DNA from: Euglena gracilis
Lineage: Eukaryota; Euglenida; Euglenophyceae; Euglenales
Length of the DNA: 64,000 nt
NCBI GenBank assembly: GCA_039621445.1
Contig: CP154954.1
Coordinates: 14,743,667-14,807,666, forward strand
Direction: 5' to 3'
Of the stretch, positions 32,180 to 43,235 are shown in pieces; within the stretch, counting starts at the first letter, position 1; every line of letters begins with the position of its first letter. A model generated the notes under the pieces. That model did not search any database, was not told where the DNA came from, and saw only the letters and a program-made list of their open reading frames with translations. The position numbers and the translations under genes were made by a program.

Positions 32180-32654
32180 CAGGTTTGTGAATGGGAACAG
32201 TGTGCAATGTGCGACGAGGAACGGTTGTATGCAAATGCAATACTGATTTTTTCATCATTTTCACAGTTTATGTAAACCGACATGAAAATGATCGGCCTTC
32301 AGAGATTATGTTCCCACCCGTATGTGTTTCATTTCGGCTTTTCGGCTTTTTGCCATGTTTCTCACATTTTGCTTTTTCGCCGTTTTTCCGAAAGAAAAAA
32401 AAAGATGTTTCGCCGTTTTCACCGATGGCGAAGTGAATTTTTCGCCGTTTTGACGAATAGCCATTCTGAAAAAAATCGGATTCTGATGGGTGGGAATTCA
32501 AGTCATACAAAATTGCGCATGGTGTGGAGACAAATTTTTTGTCACAGTACGTAACCTACCGAACAGGATGCATTATCTGAGACCAGAATTTCTTCATTAT
32601 GCAATAGTTTGCAATAATCCAGCATTCACAGTGGTTGGTGTGCAAATGTGCGCG
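32180..32654 (+). repeat. Duplicated block S1, copy 2
   Basis: Forward-orientation match to about 245-520: GGTTTGTGAATGGGAACAGT, GTGCAATGTGCGACGA, TTTATGTAAACCGACATGAA and CCTACCGAACAGGATGCA. It carries an extra A/T-rich insertion (32330-32470) and is cut by the assembly gap. Confidence 0.75.
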
Positions 32655-32667
32655 NNNNNNNNNNNNN
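32655..32667. other. Assembly gap (13 N)
   Basis: Thirteen undetermined bases at the junction between block S1 and a GC-rich region that opens with a CT microsatellite. The true distance across it is unknown, so adjacency of the two sides should not be assumed. Confidence 1.
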
Positions 32668-32681
32668 CTCTCTCTCTCTCT

Positions 32682-33785
32682 CTACCCACGTGGGTTTTCC
32701 CTTGCCTTTCCCTTTCCCCCTCCCCCCTCCCTTGGCCTCCTGTCCCCCGGTGGCTGCCCGTCTGTCTGGCGCGCTGGGCTGCCCCTTCCCTTTCCCCCTC
32801 CCCCCTCCCTTGGCCTCCGGTCCTCCGGTGGCTGCCCGTCTGTCTGGCGCGCTGGGCTGCCCCTTCCCCCTCCCCCCTCCCTTGCCTGCTGGTGGGTGTG
32901 TGGCGCCCCGTGCGTGCGTGCGTGCTGGGGGGGCGGCGCCCCCCCCGCGGGCTCAGGAAGCCTTTCAGACCACCCCCGGGACCCCGCACCAGGGCCCGGG
33001 GGCCCGGGGATGCCACCGCCGGCAAGCCCCCCACCCCCCAGGGCCCCGTCGGCGTGGTACACCTCGTTCTGGTACCCGCATGACGGGCACGGATGGCAGT
33101 CTCCGTGCCCGGCACGCGGGTTTCGGGGATCTCCGCGGCCGCGTCGTTCTTGGGCTCCGTCGCCTCGTCCACGGCCTCGTCCTCCGCGTCCTCCGCGTCC
33201 TCCTCGTTGCTCTGGTGGCGGCTGCCTGCTCGCTTGGCGGCTTGGGGGTTCAAACCCAATGGATCTCTTCCGCCCCCGGCGTTGTTGCTGTGGCTGCAGG
33301 GGGGCCCAGGGGTTGTCGTCCCTTAGGTCCGGTCGTTACTGCTGCTGCTGCGGGGGCGGATTCTGCCGCCATTGGTCGAGCTCTTGCTGCATTTCTTGCA
33401 GCGCTCGTTGGAGCCCTTGGAGGCGCTTTTGGAGGCGTTTTTGGCCGGTGCTTTGTGCTGTTTGCCAGCCCTCTCCTTGGGGTTGGCCCTGCCTGCTTCC
33501 TTGTGGGGTGACGTTTCCTTTGCCACCCTTGCCTCCTTTCCTGGGCTGTGTCTGTCCTTTTCCTGTTTGTTGTCCTCCTCGCTGGGCCCCCCCTTTTGGG
33601 TTGGGCTGTTGGTACCCTCTTTGGGGTGGTCCGGGGTTTTTTGCTTTCTCTCTCTCTCTCTCTCTCTCTCTTTCCGCACACAGCAGTAAAGGAGCCAGGC
33701 GGTTTCGGATCCAGCCGGGCCTTCCTTGTCGATGCCCCCGACGCCCGGCTGGTGGGGGCAGACCGCCTGGTGACGGGGCACTCAT
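32682..33785 (-). pseudogene. Gag-like frame with one in-frame stop
   Basis: On the minus strand one frame is open for 368 codons except for a single TAA at 33338-33336. Order of features: a (GA)n-encoded Arg-Glu stretch (about residues 39-46); a Gln/Gly/Pro/Lys-rich segment; a Leu/Gln-rich heptad helix of about 25 residues ending near residue 140; a poly-Gln run that meets the TAA; an Arg-Gly repeat tract; a Cys-x2-Cys-x2-Cys-Gly-Tyr cluster followed by His; then Gly/Pro-rich DNA with a 78-bp tandem repeat. Coiled coil, RG tract and Cys cluster in that order recall retroelement Gag-like or nucleic-acid-binding proteins. No protease or polymerase follows; the assembly gap lies 14 bp beyond its end. 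Confidence 0.4.
32706..32890. repeat. 78-bp tandem repeat
   Basis: About 2.3 copies, period 78 bp, each with CCCCCTCCCCCCTCCCTTGG and GGCTGCCCGTCTGTCTGGCG. On the minus strand it encodes a repeated Gly/Arg/Pro-rich tail. Confidence 0.9.
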
Positions 33786-34294
33786 GCTCCGCGGGTGGGC
33801 GCGTCATGGACCCCAAAGGGTATGCCGACCCTCAGGGCCACCCACGGCTCCATCCAGGCAGGCGAGATATAGCCCCGTGGGCACCCACCTGGAGAGCGGC
33901 TCCGCGTGTTGCATGGCCCTCGGGTGCTGCCGTCACCCGAGGAACGGCCCAGGAACTCCGGTTGCCAGGAGCGGGGACCCCGGGGGCCACTCGCCCCACT
34001 CCTTGGCGTGAAGGTGGTCACCACTCTGGGATACTCTGGTCCACGGCCGGCGCCGATTGGGGTCCTGGCACCCCGTCAGCCCGCCTCCTTCACCCCGAGA
34101 TGGGCCAGCCTTCCCGGAGCTACAGCCCGCATAGAGCCACTTGCTTCGACCCCAAGCAAGGTGTGGGGAGCCCGACCTGCGACTCACCAGGAGGGTCACG
34201 GGCTTCACCCACACGTGGCTCTTTCCTCTGTGCCGACTTGCACTGGAGGCTGTGCGGGCGGGACTTTGCGCTCGAGTCCTTGCAGGCCGAGAAG
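33669..34294 (+). repeat. 626-bp direct repeat, copy 1
   Basis: Repeated essentially without change at 34563-35188, an offset of 894 bp. It starts at TTTCCGCACACAGC just after a CT run and ends at GGCCGAGAAG. GC-rich, with open frames on several plus and minus phases of 80-260 codons. The plus frame (33548-34330) looks protein-like, but so do others, and none has a recognised domain. CT tract plus CACACAG would serve as a splice acceptor in both copies. Confidence 0.9.
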
Positions 34295-34562
34295 CCCCAC
34301 CTCGGTTGCTGCGTGGGGTGGCCTAGCTGATGTTTGTAAACCGCGTCAGCTGGCGGGAGCCCATATTCTTTTCGCCGTGGGCGGTGGCGGCGTCGGCTCA
34401 CCCCAGACCCCTAGCCCCTAGCCGTCTTGGGCTGTGTGGAGAAGCGCTTCAGTCCCATGCGCCTGGCCTCGGAAGGCTCGCAAGCGCTAGGTGCCCGGAA
34501 GGAAGGCCGGGACTTTTGTTCCACCCGTTGTGGGGTGGCCGCGGTTTCCCGCGTGTCTCTCT

Positions 34563-35188
34563 CTTTTCCGCACACAGCGGTAAAGGAGCCAGGCGGTTTC
34601 GGATCCAGCCGGGCCTTCCTTGTCGATGCCCCCGACGCCCGGCTGGTGGGGGCAGACCGCCTGGTGACGGGGCACTCATGCTCCGCGGGTGGGCGCGTCA
34701 TGGACCCCAAAGGGTATGCCGACCCTCAGGGCCACCCACGGCTCCATCCAGGCAGGCGAGATATAGCCCCGTGGGCACCCACCTGGAGAGCGGCTCCGCG
34801 TGTTGCATGGCCCTCGGGTGCTGCCGTCACCCGAGGAACGGCCCAGGAACTCCGGTTGCCAGGAGCGGGGACCCCGGGGGCCACTCGCCCCACTCCTTGG
34901 CGTGAAGGTGGTCACCACTCTGGGATACTCTGGTCCACGGCCGGCGCCGATTGGGGTCCTGGCACCCCGTCAGCCCGCCTCCTTCACCCCGAGATGGGCC
35001 AGCCTTCCCGGAGCTACAGCCCGCATAGAGCCACTTGCTTCGACCCCAAGCAAGGTGTGGGGAGCCCGACCTGCGACTCACCAGGAGGGTCACGGGCTTC
35101 ACCCACACGTGGCTCTTTCCTCTGTGCCGACTTGCACTGGAGGCTGTGCGGGCGGGACTTTGCGCTCGAGTCCTTGCAGGCCGAGAAG
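34563..35188 (+). repeat. 626-bp direct repeat, copy 2
   Basis: The second copy is followed by a second TCCTTGCAGG (also present 8 bp inside the repeat end) and then a 111-bp CT run. The near-perfect identity means either a very recent duplication or an assembly artefact around the microsatellites. Confidence 0.9.
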
Positions 35189-35196
35189 TCCTTGCA

Positions 35197-35960
<764 letters not shown>

Positions 35961-36173
35961 GTGTATTTTGGACCCATTTTGGGACCCATGTAGGAGGTCC
36001 CCCCCCCCAAAAAAACCCCATTTTTTCACCCCTTCCAAGCAGGGGTTTTCTCAAGACGGAGGACACCTATCCCCTGGGGGGGTCAAGCCAGCCAGCAGCA
36101 AAAATTCGGGCTGGGAGCCCCCTCCCGGGGGGTTGAGTGAAATTAAGTCAGGTCCAGCTCCAACTCCCCAGCC

Positions 36174-36551
36174 CAGGGTTTGATATAAGGAGGGCGTACA
36201 TGGTTTAGGTGGGGAGGGTGTCCCCCCCCCCCCCCCCCCCTCCTGGCCCGCAGGGGGGGTCCGGACCCCCCCCACCTGCCAGGGGGGTCCGGACCGACCC
36301 CGGGACCCCCCCCAAAAAGGGTCAATTTTTTCCTCCGGCGCTTTGCGCCGAAAATTTTTTGCATTTTTCGCACATTTTTGCCCAAAAAGTGCGCAAAATG
36401 GCACTTTTGGTCGTTTTGGGGGGTCAAAAATTTTCGGTAACCCAGACCGCGCAACTGTTTAGGTGGGGGGGGTGTCCCCCCACCCCCCCCCTCCTGGCCC
36501 GCAGGGGGGGGGGTCCGGACCCCCCCCCACCTGCCCTTATGTCGAACCCTG
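36174..36551 (+). mobile_element. hAT-like non-autonomous element
   Basis: A 378-bp insertion with inverted ends CAGGGTTTGATATAAGGA and (reverse complement of the right end) CAGGGTTCGACATAAGG, flanked by perfect 8-bp repeats CCCCAGCC (36166-36173 and 36552-36559). CAGGG ends with 8-bp duplications are the signature of the hAT superfamily. The interior holds palindromes of G-run-TCCGGA-C-run type, the triloop hairpin CGGCGC-TTT-GCGCCG at 36336-36350, and complementary G and C tracts. No transposase. Confidence 0.75.
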
Positions 36552-36552
36552 C

Positions 36553-36912
36553 CCCAGCCTTGATCTCGCTCCATCCACCAAAATGTCGAAAATTGCAAAA
36601 AAATTTTAGAAAATTTTTGTTTTTCACCGATCCAGCCCAGCCCAGTCCCCTCCAGCCCCGGACCCTCCCCTCTCCCCCGGGCCAGCCGGCCGAAGGCCGG
36701 CCAGCCGGTCGCAGGGTGTCCAGGCAACTGGGCTGTCCAGCCCACCTTTCCCTGCATTTTTCCCCCTCATTGCAGCTTCCTCCATCACAGCCCCCAGCCT
36801 TGACCTAGCTCCATCCATCAAAATGTCGAGAAGGCGAAAATGTCTTGGAAAATTTTGTTTTTCACCGACCCAGCCCAGCCCAGCCCCCTCCAGCCCCGGA
36901 CCCTCCCCCTAT
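36553..36912 (+). repeat. Tandem duplication, period about 235 bp
   Basis: 36553-36672 and 36787-36912 share CTCCATCCA.CAAAATGTCGA, TTTTTCACCGA.CCAGCCCA and CCAGCCCCGGACCCTCCCC. The second copy has no hAT-like insertion before its CCAGCCTTGA.CT start, as expected of an uninterrupted version. A CCGGCC-GAA-GGCCGG hairpin lies at 36686-36700. Confidence 0.7.
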
Positions 36913-37480
36913 ACCCCCGGGGGGGTCCAGCCAGCAGCTCATTTCCAGCCGCAGGCTGGACCCCCGGGGGGGGGGGTCTTTAAGAAAACCCCTGCTTCCA
37001 AGTTTTTAACATTTTACAAAATTTCCAAGAGAAAAGAATCTCAGTAAAGTTTTATTGTGCCAAAACTTGGTCCAATTTTCTTTGACCTTCGTTTTTTTTT
37101 TTACCCCCTCCTAAAAACTACCAATTTTTAGTCATCAAAATTTTGAGATTATTTTATACAAAAAATGTGGTTTTCCATCAAAAAAATTATGTATTTTGGG
37201 TTCATTTTTCAGAAAAAAGTTTTCAAGAATTTTCCCCGGCTAAAACCCCCGTTTTCCCAAAATTGGTGAAAATGCTGTTGTGGGTTGGTGGGCGGTCGAC
37301 CCCCCCCCACCTCCCGGGTGGGGGTGGTCGATCCCCCCGACCAGGCCTTCCTGTTCTGCCCTGCACCTGAGGAGGGCTGGTTGCTGGTTAGCTGGCTGGA
37401 CCCCCCCCCCCCCCCCCAGAGCAACGGCCTCTCCGGCTTAAGAAAACCCTTGCATATGGCACTGCTCGTATGGCGCTGCA
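36913..37480 (+). repeat. Duplicated block H, copy 1
   Basis: Matches 46045-46500: ATGTGGTTTTCCATCAAAAA, the TGTGCCAA.A.TTGGTCCA stretch, GGCGGTCGACCC, CACCTCCCGGG and CCAGGCCTTC.GTTCTGCCC. A shorter match links 35965-36040 to 45975-46045. G/C runs of 9-15 bases punctuate it. Confidence 0.7.
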
Positions 37481-37539
37481 TTCGTTTTGTTTGACCAGTT
37501 GTAGTTGGTCCGTTTACAATTTCGGTGCCGTTCCACCCA

Positions 37540-38700
37540 GCAGGATGGACAGCGAAGCGGCTTGCTGCTGATAGCCAGACTCCCTATGCCATGCCTCTCG
37601 CGACTCTTTCCTTTGTTCATGACCCCTTTTCTTTCGAGTGTCCTTGGTTTTATGCCAAGAAAACTCTCTAATTTCTTTACAGAGGAGTCTTGGAATCACG
37701 GTCCGCTCGTTGTTTTTCTGTTTTGCGCTTTGGATTTGCCGTCTTCCAGCATCCCCCCCAACCAGCAGTTTCTTATTTTTGGCTTGCTGGACCCCCTGGG
37801 TCTGAAACAGCTGGAGAATTAGCGCCGGGTTCTGTAACGTCTTGGTGTATTTGACAAAACAATGAGAAATATGTTTGTAAAAGCGGTTTCATTGTGGCAC
37901 ACCCGTCCATGACCCCCACTCAAGAGAAGTTTGGCCAGCTCTTTTGCATTTCTAAGATTTTTTTTTACAGCCAGTTGCATGTTAGGGCATTTCTTCTGTA
38001 TGCATATGTTGTAAATGTTATGCCGTTGTGTACGTCATTCCTTTGCAAGCTGTTTAGCATCTGCTCTTTGCAGTTTCCTTTACTTTTTCTCAAATAAAAA
38101 TGAGTTTGAATTTAATGTCTTCAATGTATAATTTTTCGGTTCGCTAGGAGACCAATTTGCAAAAAAAATTTCATATTGATCCCAGGGACTGCGCCAACGG
38201 ACCTCGTGCCATATGCTGACGACACATCCCAGCATCTTCCTCTCGGCCTGAGGATGGTACGCAAAGTAAAAACCCTTGTTTTGTCAGAAAGCTTTTGTCA
38301 CCAAAGACATAACGTATCATTTAATAATACGTAATCAAAAGAGATTGGGCTATGGATAATTTGAGGTTGTACATATACACCTACATATACACCGGGGTCT
38401 GTCTCGGTCTTGGGTGACGCAACTCGCAGATAAGGAATTTCCTTTTGTCGGTTCGAATGCTCGCAACATTTTTTTCCACAAAAGTCGGACCCCGCATCTG
38501 GGAAAAGCTGAAAAACTGCTTGTTTCGCGCCTCACGAACCCGTAGCAATTGCAAAAATTGGCGCACTCACTAGCCTTAGTGGGGGGGGGGGGGGGGGGGG
38601 GCGTAAACCGAAAAACATTTTCCTTGTTCCTGTGGGTATTTTCGGAATCGCTGTGAAATGTTCTTTCTGTATTTGGGTCATTTATAGAGTCAAAAAAAGC
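37540..38700 (+). repeat. Duplicated block J, copy 2
   Basis: Second copy of 30780-32110. The conserved core lies at 38182-38256. A G-run of 21 bases at 38581-38601 replaces the clean hairpin arm of copy 1. ORFs are short. Confidence 0.75.
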
Positions 38701-38724
38701 GGCAAAAAATTCTTGGCAGCCCCC

Positions 38725-39420
38725 TGGCACGTTGTCCTCTACGACCGGGTCGTCAGAGTTGGGGGGGCAGACATGCTTCTGGTCCATGGAAAACTAGCAT
38801 CATCACAAATGTAATCACAAGAGCAACAAAGGCTGGTAATTTGGACACAGAGAATGTTTAATTGAAAGAACATCTGGCTTTCGTTGTTTTTTTGGAGAAA
38901 CAAATCATCAACCATTGTGAATTATTACAAGCTGTTGCAAAATGAAGAAATTTCTTTCTCATGTAGTGCATCCTGTTCGGTAGGTTACGTCTTGTGACAG
39001 AAAGTTTGTCTCCGCTCCATGTGCAGTCTTATATGTTTTATTTCCTACCGCAAATTGTTTTCATGTTGGTTTACATAAACTGTGAAAATGATGTAAAAAC
39101 AGAAGTGTATTTTCATGCAACCGTTGTTTGTCGCACATTGCACACAAGGTTGCTGTGACATTTCATGAGGAGAACAAAAAAAAACAGGCAGGATATTTTC
39201 CACAGCTTTCAGCTGAAGGGATGTGTTGTGCGTTACACTGACTATGTGCACATTTGCGCACACCAACCATTTGTGTTTTTTGTGCAAAATGTTCGGTGTG
39301 TGCATTGGCGCACATCGATCACCTGTGCATTTATGCCAAATGATATGTGTGTGCATTTGCACACATCGACAAATTTGTGTATTTTTTACTTGCAAAATAC
39401 ACAAAATGGTCGATGTGCCC
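38725..39420 (-). repeat. Duplicated block S1, copy 3, inverted
   Basis: Reverse complement of about 10-770: CATCCTGTTCGGTAGGTTAC, TTCATGTTGGTTTACATAAA-type stretch near 39060, and the triple GTGTGCA..TGCACAC motifs at 39270-39400. The other S blocks after it are in forward orientation, so this part was inverted relative to 1-8410. Confidence 0.75.
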
Positions 39421-40104
39421 AATTTTGCACGCCAACCTTCAGTTCACAAGTAAGACCTGAAAATTTGACATACGCACATTTCGGTCCATTAAAAGCGGAT
39501 ATGTATTTTTCATGCCACAACCATTAATGTATTCCAGCTGCACATCACGACGTCCAACTCATGCGAACCCATCGGCATGAAACCTGTGTGCACCGCCTGG
39601 GCGGTGTGGCAGGGGTGTGGGGGGGTGTGGGGAGTGGTGTGGGGGGGGTTTGGGGGTGTGGGGGCTATTTGCTACCGGGGGCGCCAATTTTTGCAGTACC
39701 TCCGTTTTGCATCACGGAGGTTTCTGATTGTCCTGCGAAATACGTGCGGAGCAGTTCATTCGTGTCCTTGTCTGTGAAACGGGCAGTTAGCACATACCGG
39801 CTGGTATCACCTTTGGGGTCCACCCCCTCCCTTCCACTGACGCGCATGCGCCATTTCCCTCAAGGGTGATGGCAAAAATGGGTGAAATTTTGTCGGAGTC
39901 CAGGGGAAGATGGGTGCTGCACCTTCCCCCCCCCCCCCCCCCGGACTCCCCCCCCCCCGCTGGCCCTCACTCACCCCCTCTCCCTATTTTGAAAAAAATT
40001 CATTCTTCGATTTTTTTTCAAGAAAAACAGTCTTAAAGTATGAAAAATTTGGCTGGTTACCTGGCGCCTCCCCGGAGCGTGGGGAATGTTTGTTTGTGTG
40101 GGCT
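39421..40104. other. Intergenic, no gene seen
   Basis: GT/GGGGTG-rich at 39595-39670 and C-runs at 39925-39960. Short ORFs on both strands (such as 39561-39869) overlap the G-rich part and are not convincing. Confidence 0.45.
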
Positions 40105-40600
40105 CCGGGCCTGCCATGCATTATCTTTTTTGGGGCTGTCACTCCCCTTCTTTGGCAGAATTTCTTGTTTTTTCGGCTTTTTTTTTTTTTATTTCTGGAT
40201 TTTGTTCCGTGCAGAAATAAAAAAAAAAGCCGAAAAAACAAGAAATTCTGCCAAAATCCCCGGCATGCATGCAATTTGCTCGGATCTGTCGCAATCGAGC
40301 TCCCCATCGATCCAAATTCTCAAAGTTCTGGAATCGCTGGCGAAGAGATCAAATTCCATGCATGTTTTCCGTGCATGGAATTCCACGCATTCCATGCATT
40401 CCGTGCATGTGTTTGCGCACACCAACCAAAAGAAGTCTATGTGCGAGTTTCACCACCCAACCACCCAAGTCAGTAAAAATGTGTCGTCGTGGCATTTCAA
40501 GTCAGTTTGGCACCCACCCACCCACTGCTGGAAAGGGCTGTTAGGGGGGCCAATATGGCTTCAGCTTTTATATTCCAGTGATCGGCCATTCCCATGTTCT
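40105..40600 (+). repeat. Duplicated block S2, copy 2
   Basis: Paralogue of 1691-2135. It differs by the large inverted repeat at 40151-40255 and by CATGCA words in place of the second GT run. Confidence 0.7.
40151..40255. repeat. Long hairpin, 44-47-bp arms
   Basis: Left arm 40151-40197 (TTTGGCAGAATTTCTTG...ATTTCTG) and right arm 40212-40255 are nearly perfect complements around a 14-base loop. The paralogue at 1730-1790 has only a degenerate right-arm equivalent, so the left arm arose here as an inverted duplication. A transcript across it would form a stem of roughly 44 bp. Confidence 0.85.
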
Positions 40601-40644
40601 CCCTCAAATTCCCTTCCAGAAAGAATCACGGGGTTCCCACATCC

Positions 40645-40868
40645 CACTGAGGTGGTTCTATTTTCTGGTATTCAAATAATTCAGTAAATAATACAAAGGA
40701 ACAGAGAATCAAAGTCAGAAATGAGAAAGAGAATGGTGGGAGAAAAGAAAAGGCGATGGAAAATGAGAATGACTGGAAATAAGAAGCAACATGCGTGAAT
40801 CTGTGGCAGGAGGAACTAAAAAGAATGCGACAAAAATAGCCCACTCGGTGGCTATATATGGCTACCGA
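40645..40868 (-). repeat. Block S3, copy 2 (inverted)
   Basis: Reverse complement of 2140-2365, between forward-matching neighbours. Confidence 0.65.
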
Positions 40869-40922
40869 GAGTCAGGCGCCCACACCCAAGCTTCCATCAA
40901 AGGTCCCAGATGGTTCTGGGTG

Positions 40923-41540
40923 TGTTCCGTTGGAGCTGGCTGCTCCAGCATAGCGGGTGTGTGTGTTGCAAGTGTGTTACTGAGGCAGACAGACCGGCAG
41001 GCAGACAGGCAGACAAAGAATGCGAGACACAAAGAATGAGAGGGAGGGGTATTGCCCCGGGCTTTTGGGAACCCCTGGAATCCAGCGGGTGATGGAATGG
41101 GTGGTGGATGGGGTGGTCGACCTCCCCCCCCCCCCCCACCAGCGAGCCTTCCCACATTACTGGTGGCGCCGATTTTTCGGTCAAATTTTTCTTTGTGGGC
41201 TTGGATGGGTGGCGGGTCGACCCTCTGGGGTCAACCCCCTATCAGGTCCCGCAAGGCCCTTTGGGGTCCCCTGTTGGAGGTGGAGTTTTGGCTATTTTTG
41301 TTTTACCAAACAAAGGATGGACTTTTTCATACCCCAAAATTATCCCCAGAAATTGGGTCCCCAGACCTCTCCCCCCCGGGGGGGGAACCCCTGTACCTGT
41401 CCCTGGCTGGGATACCGGTACCTCCCCCAGTCTTTAAAAGAAAAATTGATGCCTATACAAGGCAGAGAGGCAGACAGAGGCACAGATATTGGTTGTTATG
41501 TGCATTCATTTCAGTTTATGCTAATTTTGTTATCCTCTGA
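40923..41540 (+). repeat. Duplicated block S4, copy 2, with empty site
   Basis: Paralogue of 2462-3100. It continues without interruption through ATCCTCTGA (41532-41540) into block S5, showing the arrangement before element 1 inserted. ORFs (such as 41020-41628, 202 codons) cross a C-run and are absent from copy 1. Confidence 0.8.
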
Positions 41541-42397
41541 CACAAATCAATCAACATCCCCGTACCTGGGGCATGTCATTTTGCAATTTCATTTCACAAT
41601 GCTTGCCTGTTATGCGGTTCTGAGTTAGATGGTTCGTCCATTTTCCATCTGTGTCTGCTGCCTGTCAACGGCAAACTTTTTGTTTGCACCGTTGCTGCTG
41701 CGGAAGGTTATTTTTTTTCCATTCAGGCAACGCCGTGGAGTGCTGATGCGACTGCGTCCGAAGTCTGCTGGGTGAGAGGGAGGGAGGCAGGCCGCCCCAG
41801 GCAGGCCGCCCCATCCTGTGGCCATCAGTCCTTTTTCACAAACAGTCCAGACGCTGCAGAACGACCGGGGACACACAGCAATGTTCACTCATGTTTCCAA
41901 AGACGGGCCTTCCAGAAGAGGTGATGTCTGGATTGTGGCTTTTTTTTATTTGAAATAAATCCAAGCGAAACCAGCGCCTATTTACACCATTTTTAGATTC
42001 ATACCTCGCACGCAAAAGCACATTCATGGAACAAAGACAGAATCGATGTGCTGATTTTTAGTAAATGTTGAGTGTTGAAAGCCGGTCAAAAGTCTCCCCT
42101 GAAATAGCAAGTCCATTTTCAGTTTTCAATTTTCCAGAGGAGAGTTGAGAAGAATGGATAGCTCCGGTTTGCCACGATGTATTTGGTATATGTTCCAAGG
42201 ATGAAGATAGGTGTAATGAACCTGATGGGTGCAATGGAGCAGGAGCACACCACGCTGCGGACCAGTTGCTTGGAGCCGTTTTGAACCCACCCCAAGTTAT
42301 AGTAGAATCCCCTCCTCGTGATAACTGACCTTCAACCTACCCACCATTATCAGCCCACAAGACAAAGAGCCTGGCTTCTGGTTCTGTAACGTTTTAT
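41532..42397 (+). repeat. Duplicated block S5, copy 2
   Basis: Paralogue of 5895-6745. Ends at CTGGCTTCTGGTTCTGTAAC, just before the position of the foldback element in copy 1. Confidence 0.75.
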
Positions 42398-43235
42398 TCA
42401 TATTTTTACATCAATCTCCCACATTCAATTTGGAGTGGTTGTTTCTTAGACATGAATGAGTTGAAGCACAGACCAGTGTTTGAGCAAATAATTTTTTGCC
42501 TCCTTCTTCGAATTCTTCGAATACAAAAATTTTCAGCGGTGTGTGTCAGGGATTGGTGTTCATATTGAAACAGATAACTACGGATGATTCTGGCTGCTTT
42601 TTGGGCAATTTTAGCCTCCTTTGGCCCACTTTTTTTTTGTCACTTTTGGCGATTTCTGACTGTTTTTTGTTTTGAATTTTGTCATTTTTGGCTGTTTCTG
42701 GCCGATTCCAACCGTTTTGTGGCCATCTGCATATTTTTTTTCTTTCAATTTGCTTTAGCCTTTTGTGACTCTTTTTTTTTTTCAGGCGGCTTTGCTGCTT
42801 CTGGGCGTTCCTAGCTGCTTCTGGCCGACTTAGTCATTTTTCAGTGACATTTTCCTCGTTGTAGGCATTTCTGAGGCGATATGACGATCAATCTTTATGT
42901 TCTCATTGGTTGCAGCAATTTCTGGGTGGATGTCCTCAGCCAGTACAGGCATTGTCGCAATAACGGATAATTATGGACAATTATGGATCGCAACAAATGA
43001 TGCCCCATGCTCTGATTGTCATCCTAATTCACCACCTCTCAATAGCGATGCGAGGCTTGCAGCTGTCATTCAGTCTCCACTAAGACCCCGTGCCCTGGTT
43101 GCTATTGCCGTGCTCACGCCAGGTGTAAACACCCCATCCGCTGATGACCCATATCTCCCCACTTTGTTTGGGGTGCCTTTCGCATTCCAGGTCGGGCGTC
43201 ACTTAAGCCGAAGGGCACCTCATCCCTGGGTTGGA
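42398..43235 (+). repeat. Junction DNA and block S6, copy 2
   Basis: 42398-42590 is unmatched T-rich DNA where copy 1 has the 6753-7771 foldback element. 42590-43235 is the paralogue of 7830-8410. A GGCTGATTCTGG / GGCTGCTTTTTGGG word recurs several times. Confidence 0.65.

Noticed and set aside
33669-35188. Pair of long terminal repeats
   Set aside because: Only 268 bp separates the two 626-bp copies, the ends are not TG...CA, and no target duplication or primer-binding site is visible.
36209-36808. 199-codon Pro/Gly-rich ORF, and the similar ORFs in 54-58 kb
   Set aside because: They are translations of C-run/G-run tracts inside the hAT-like elements; length varies with homopolymer length between copies.
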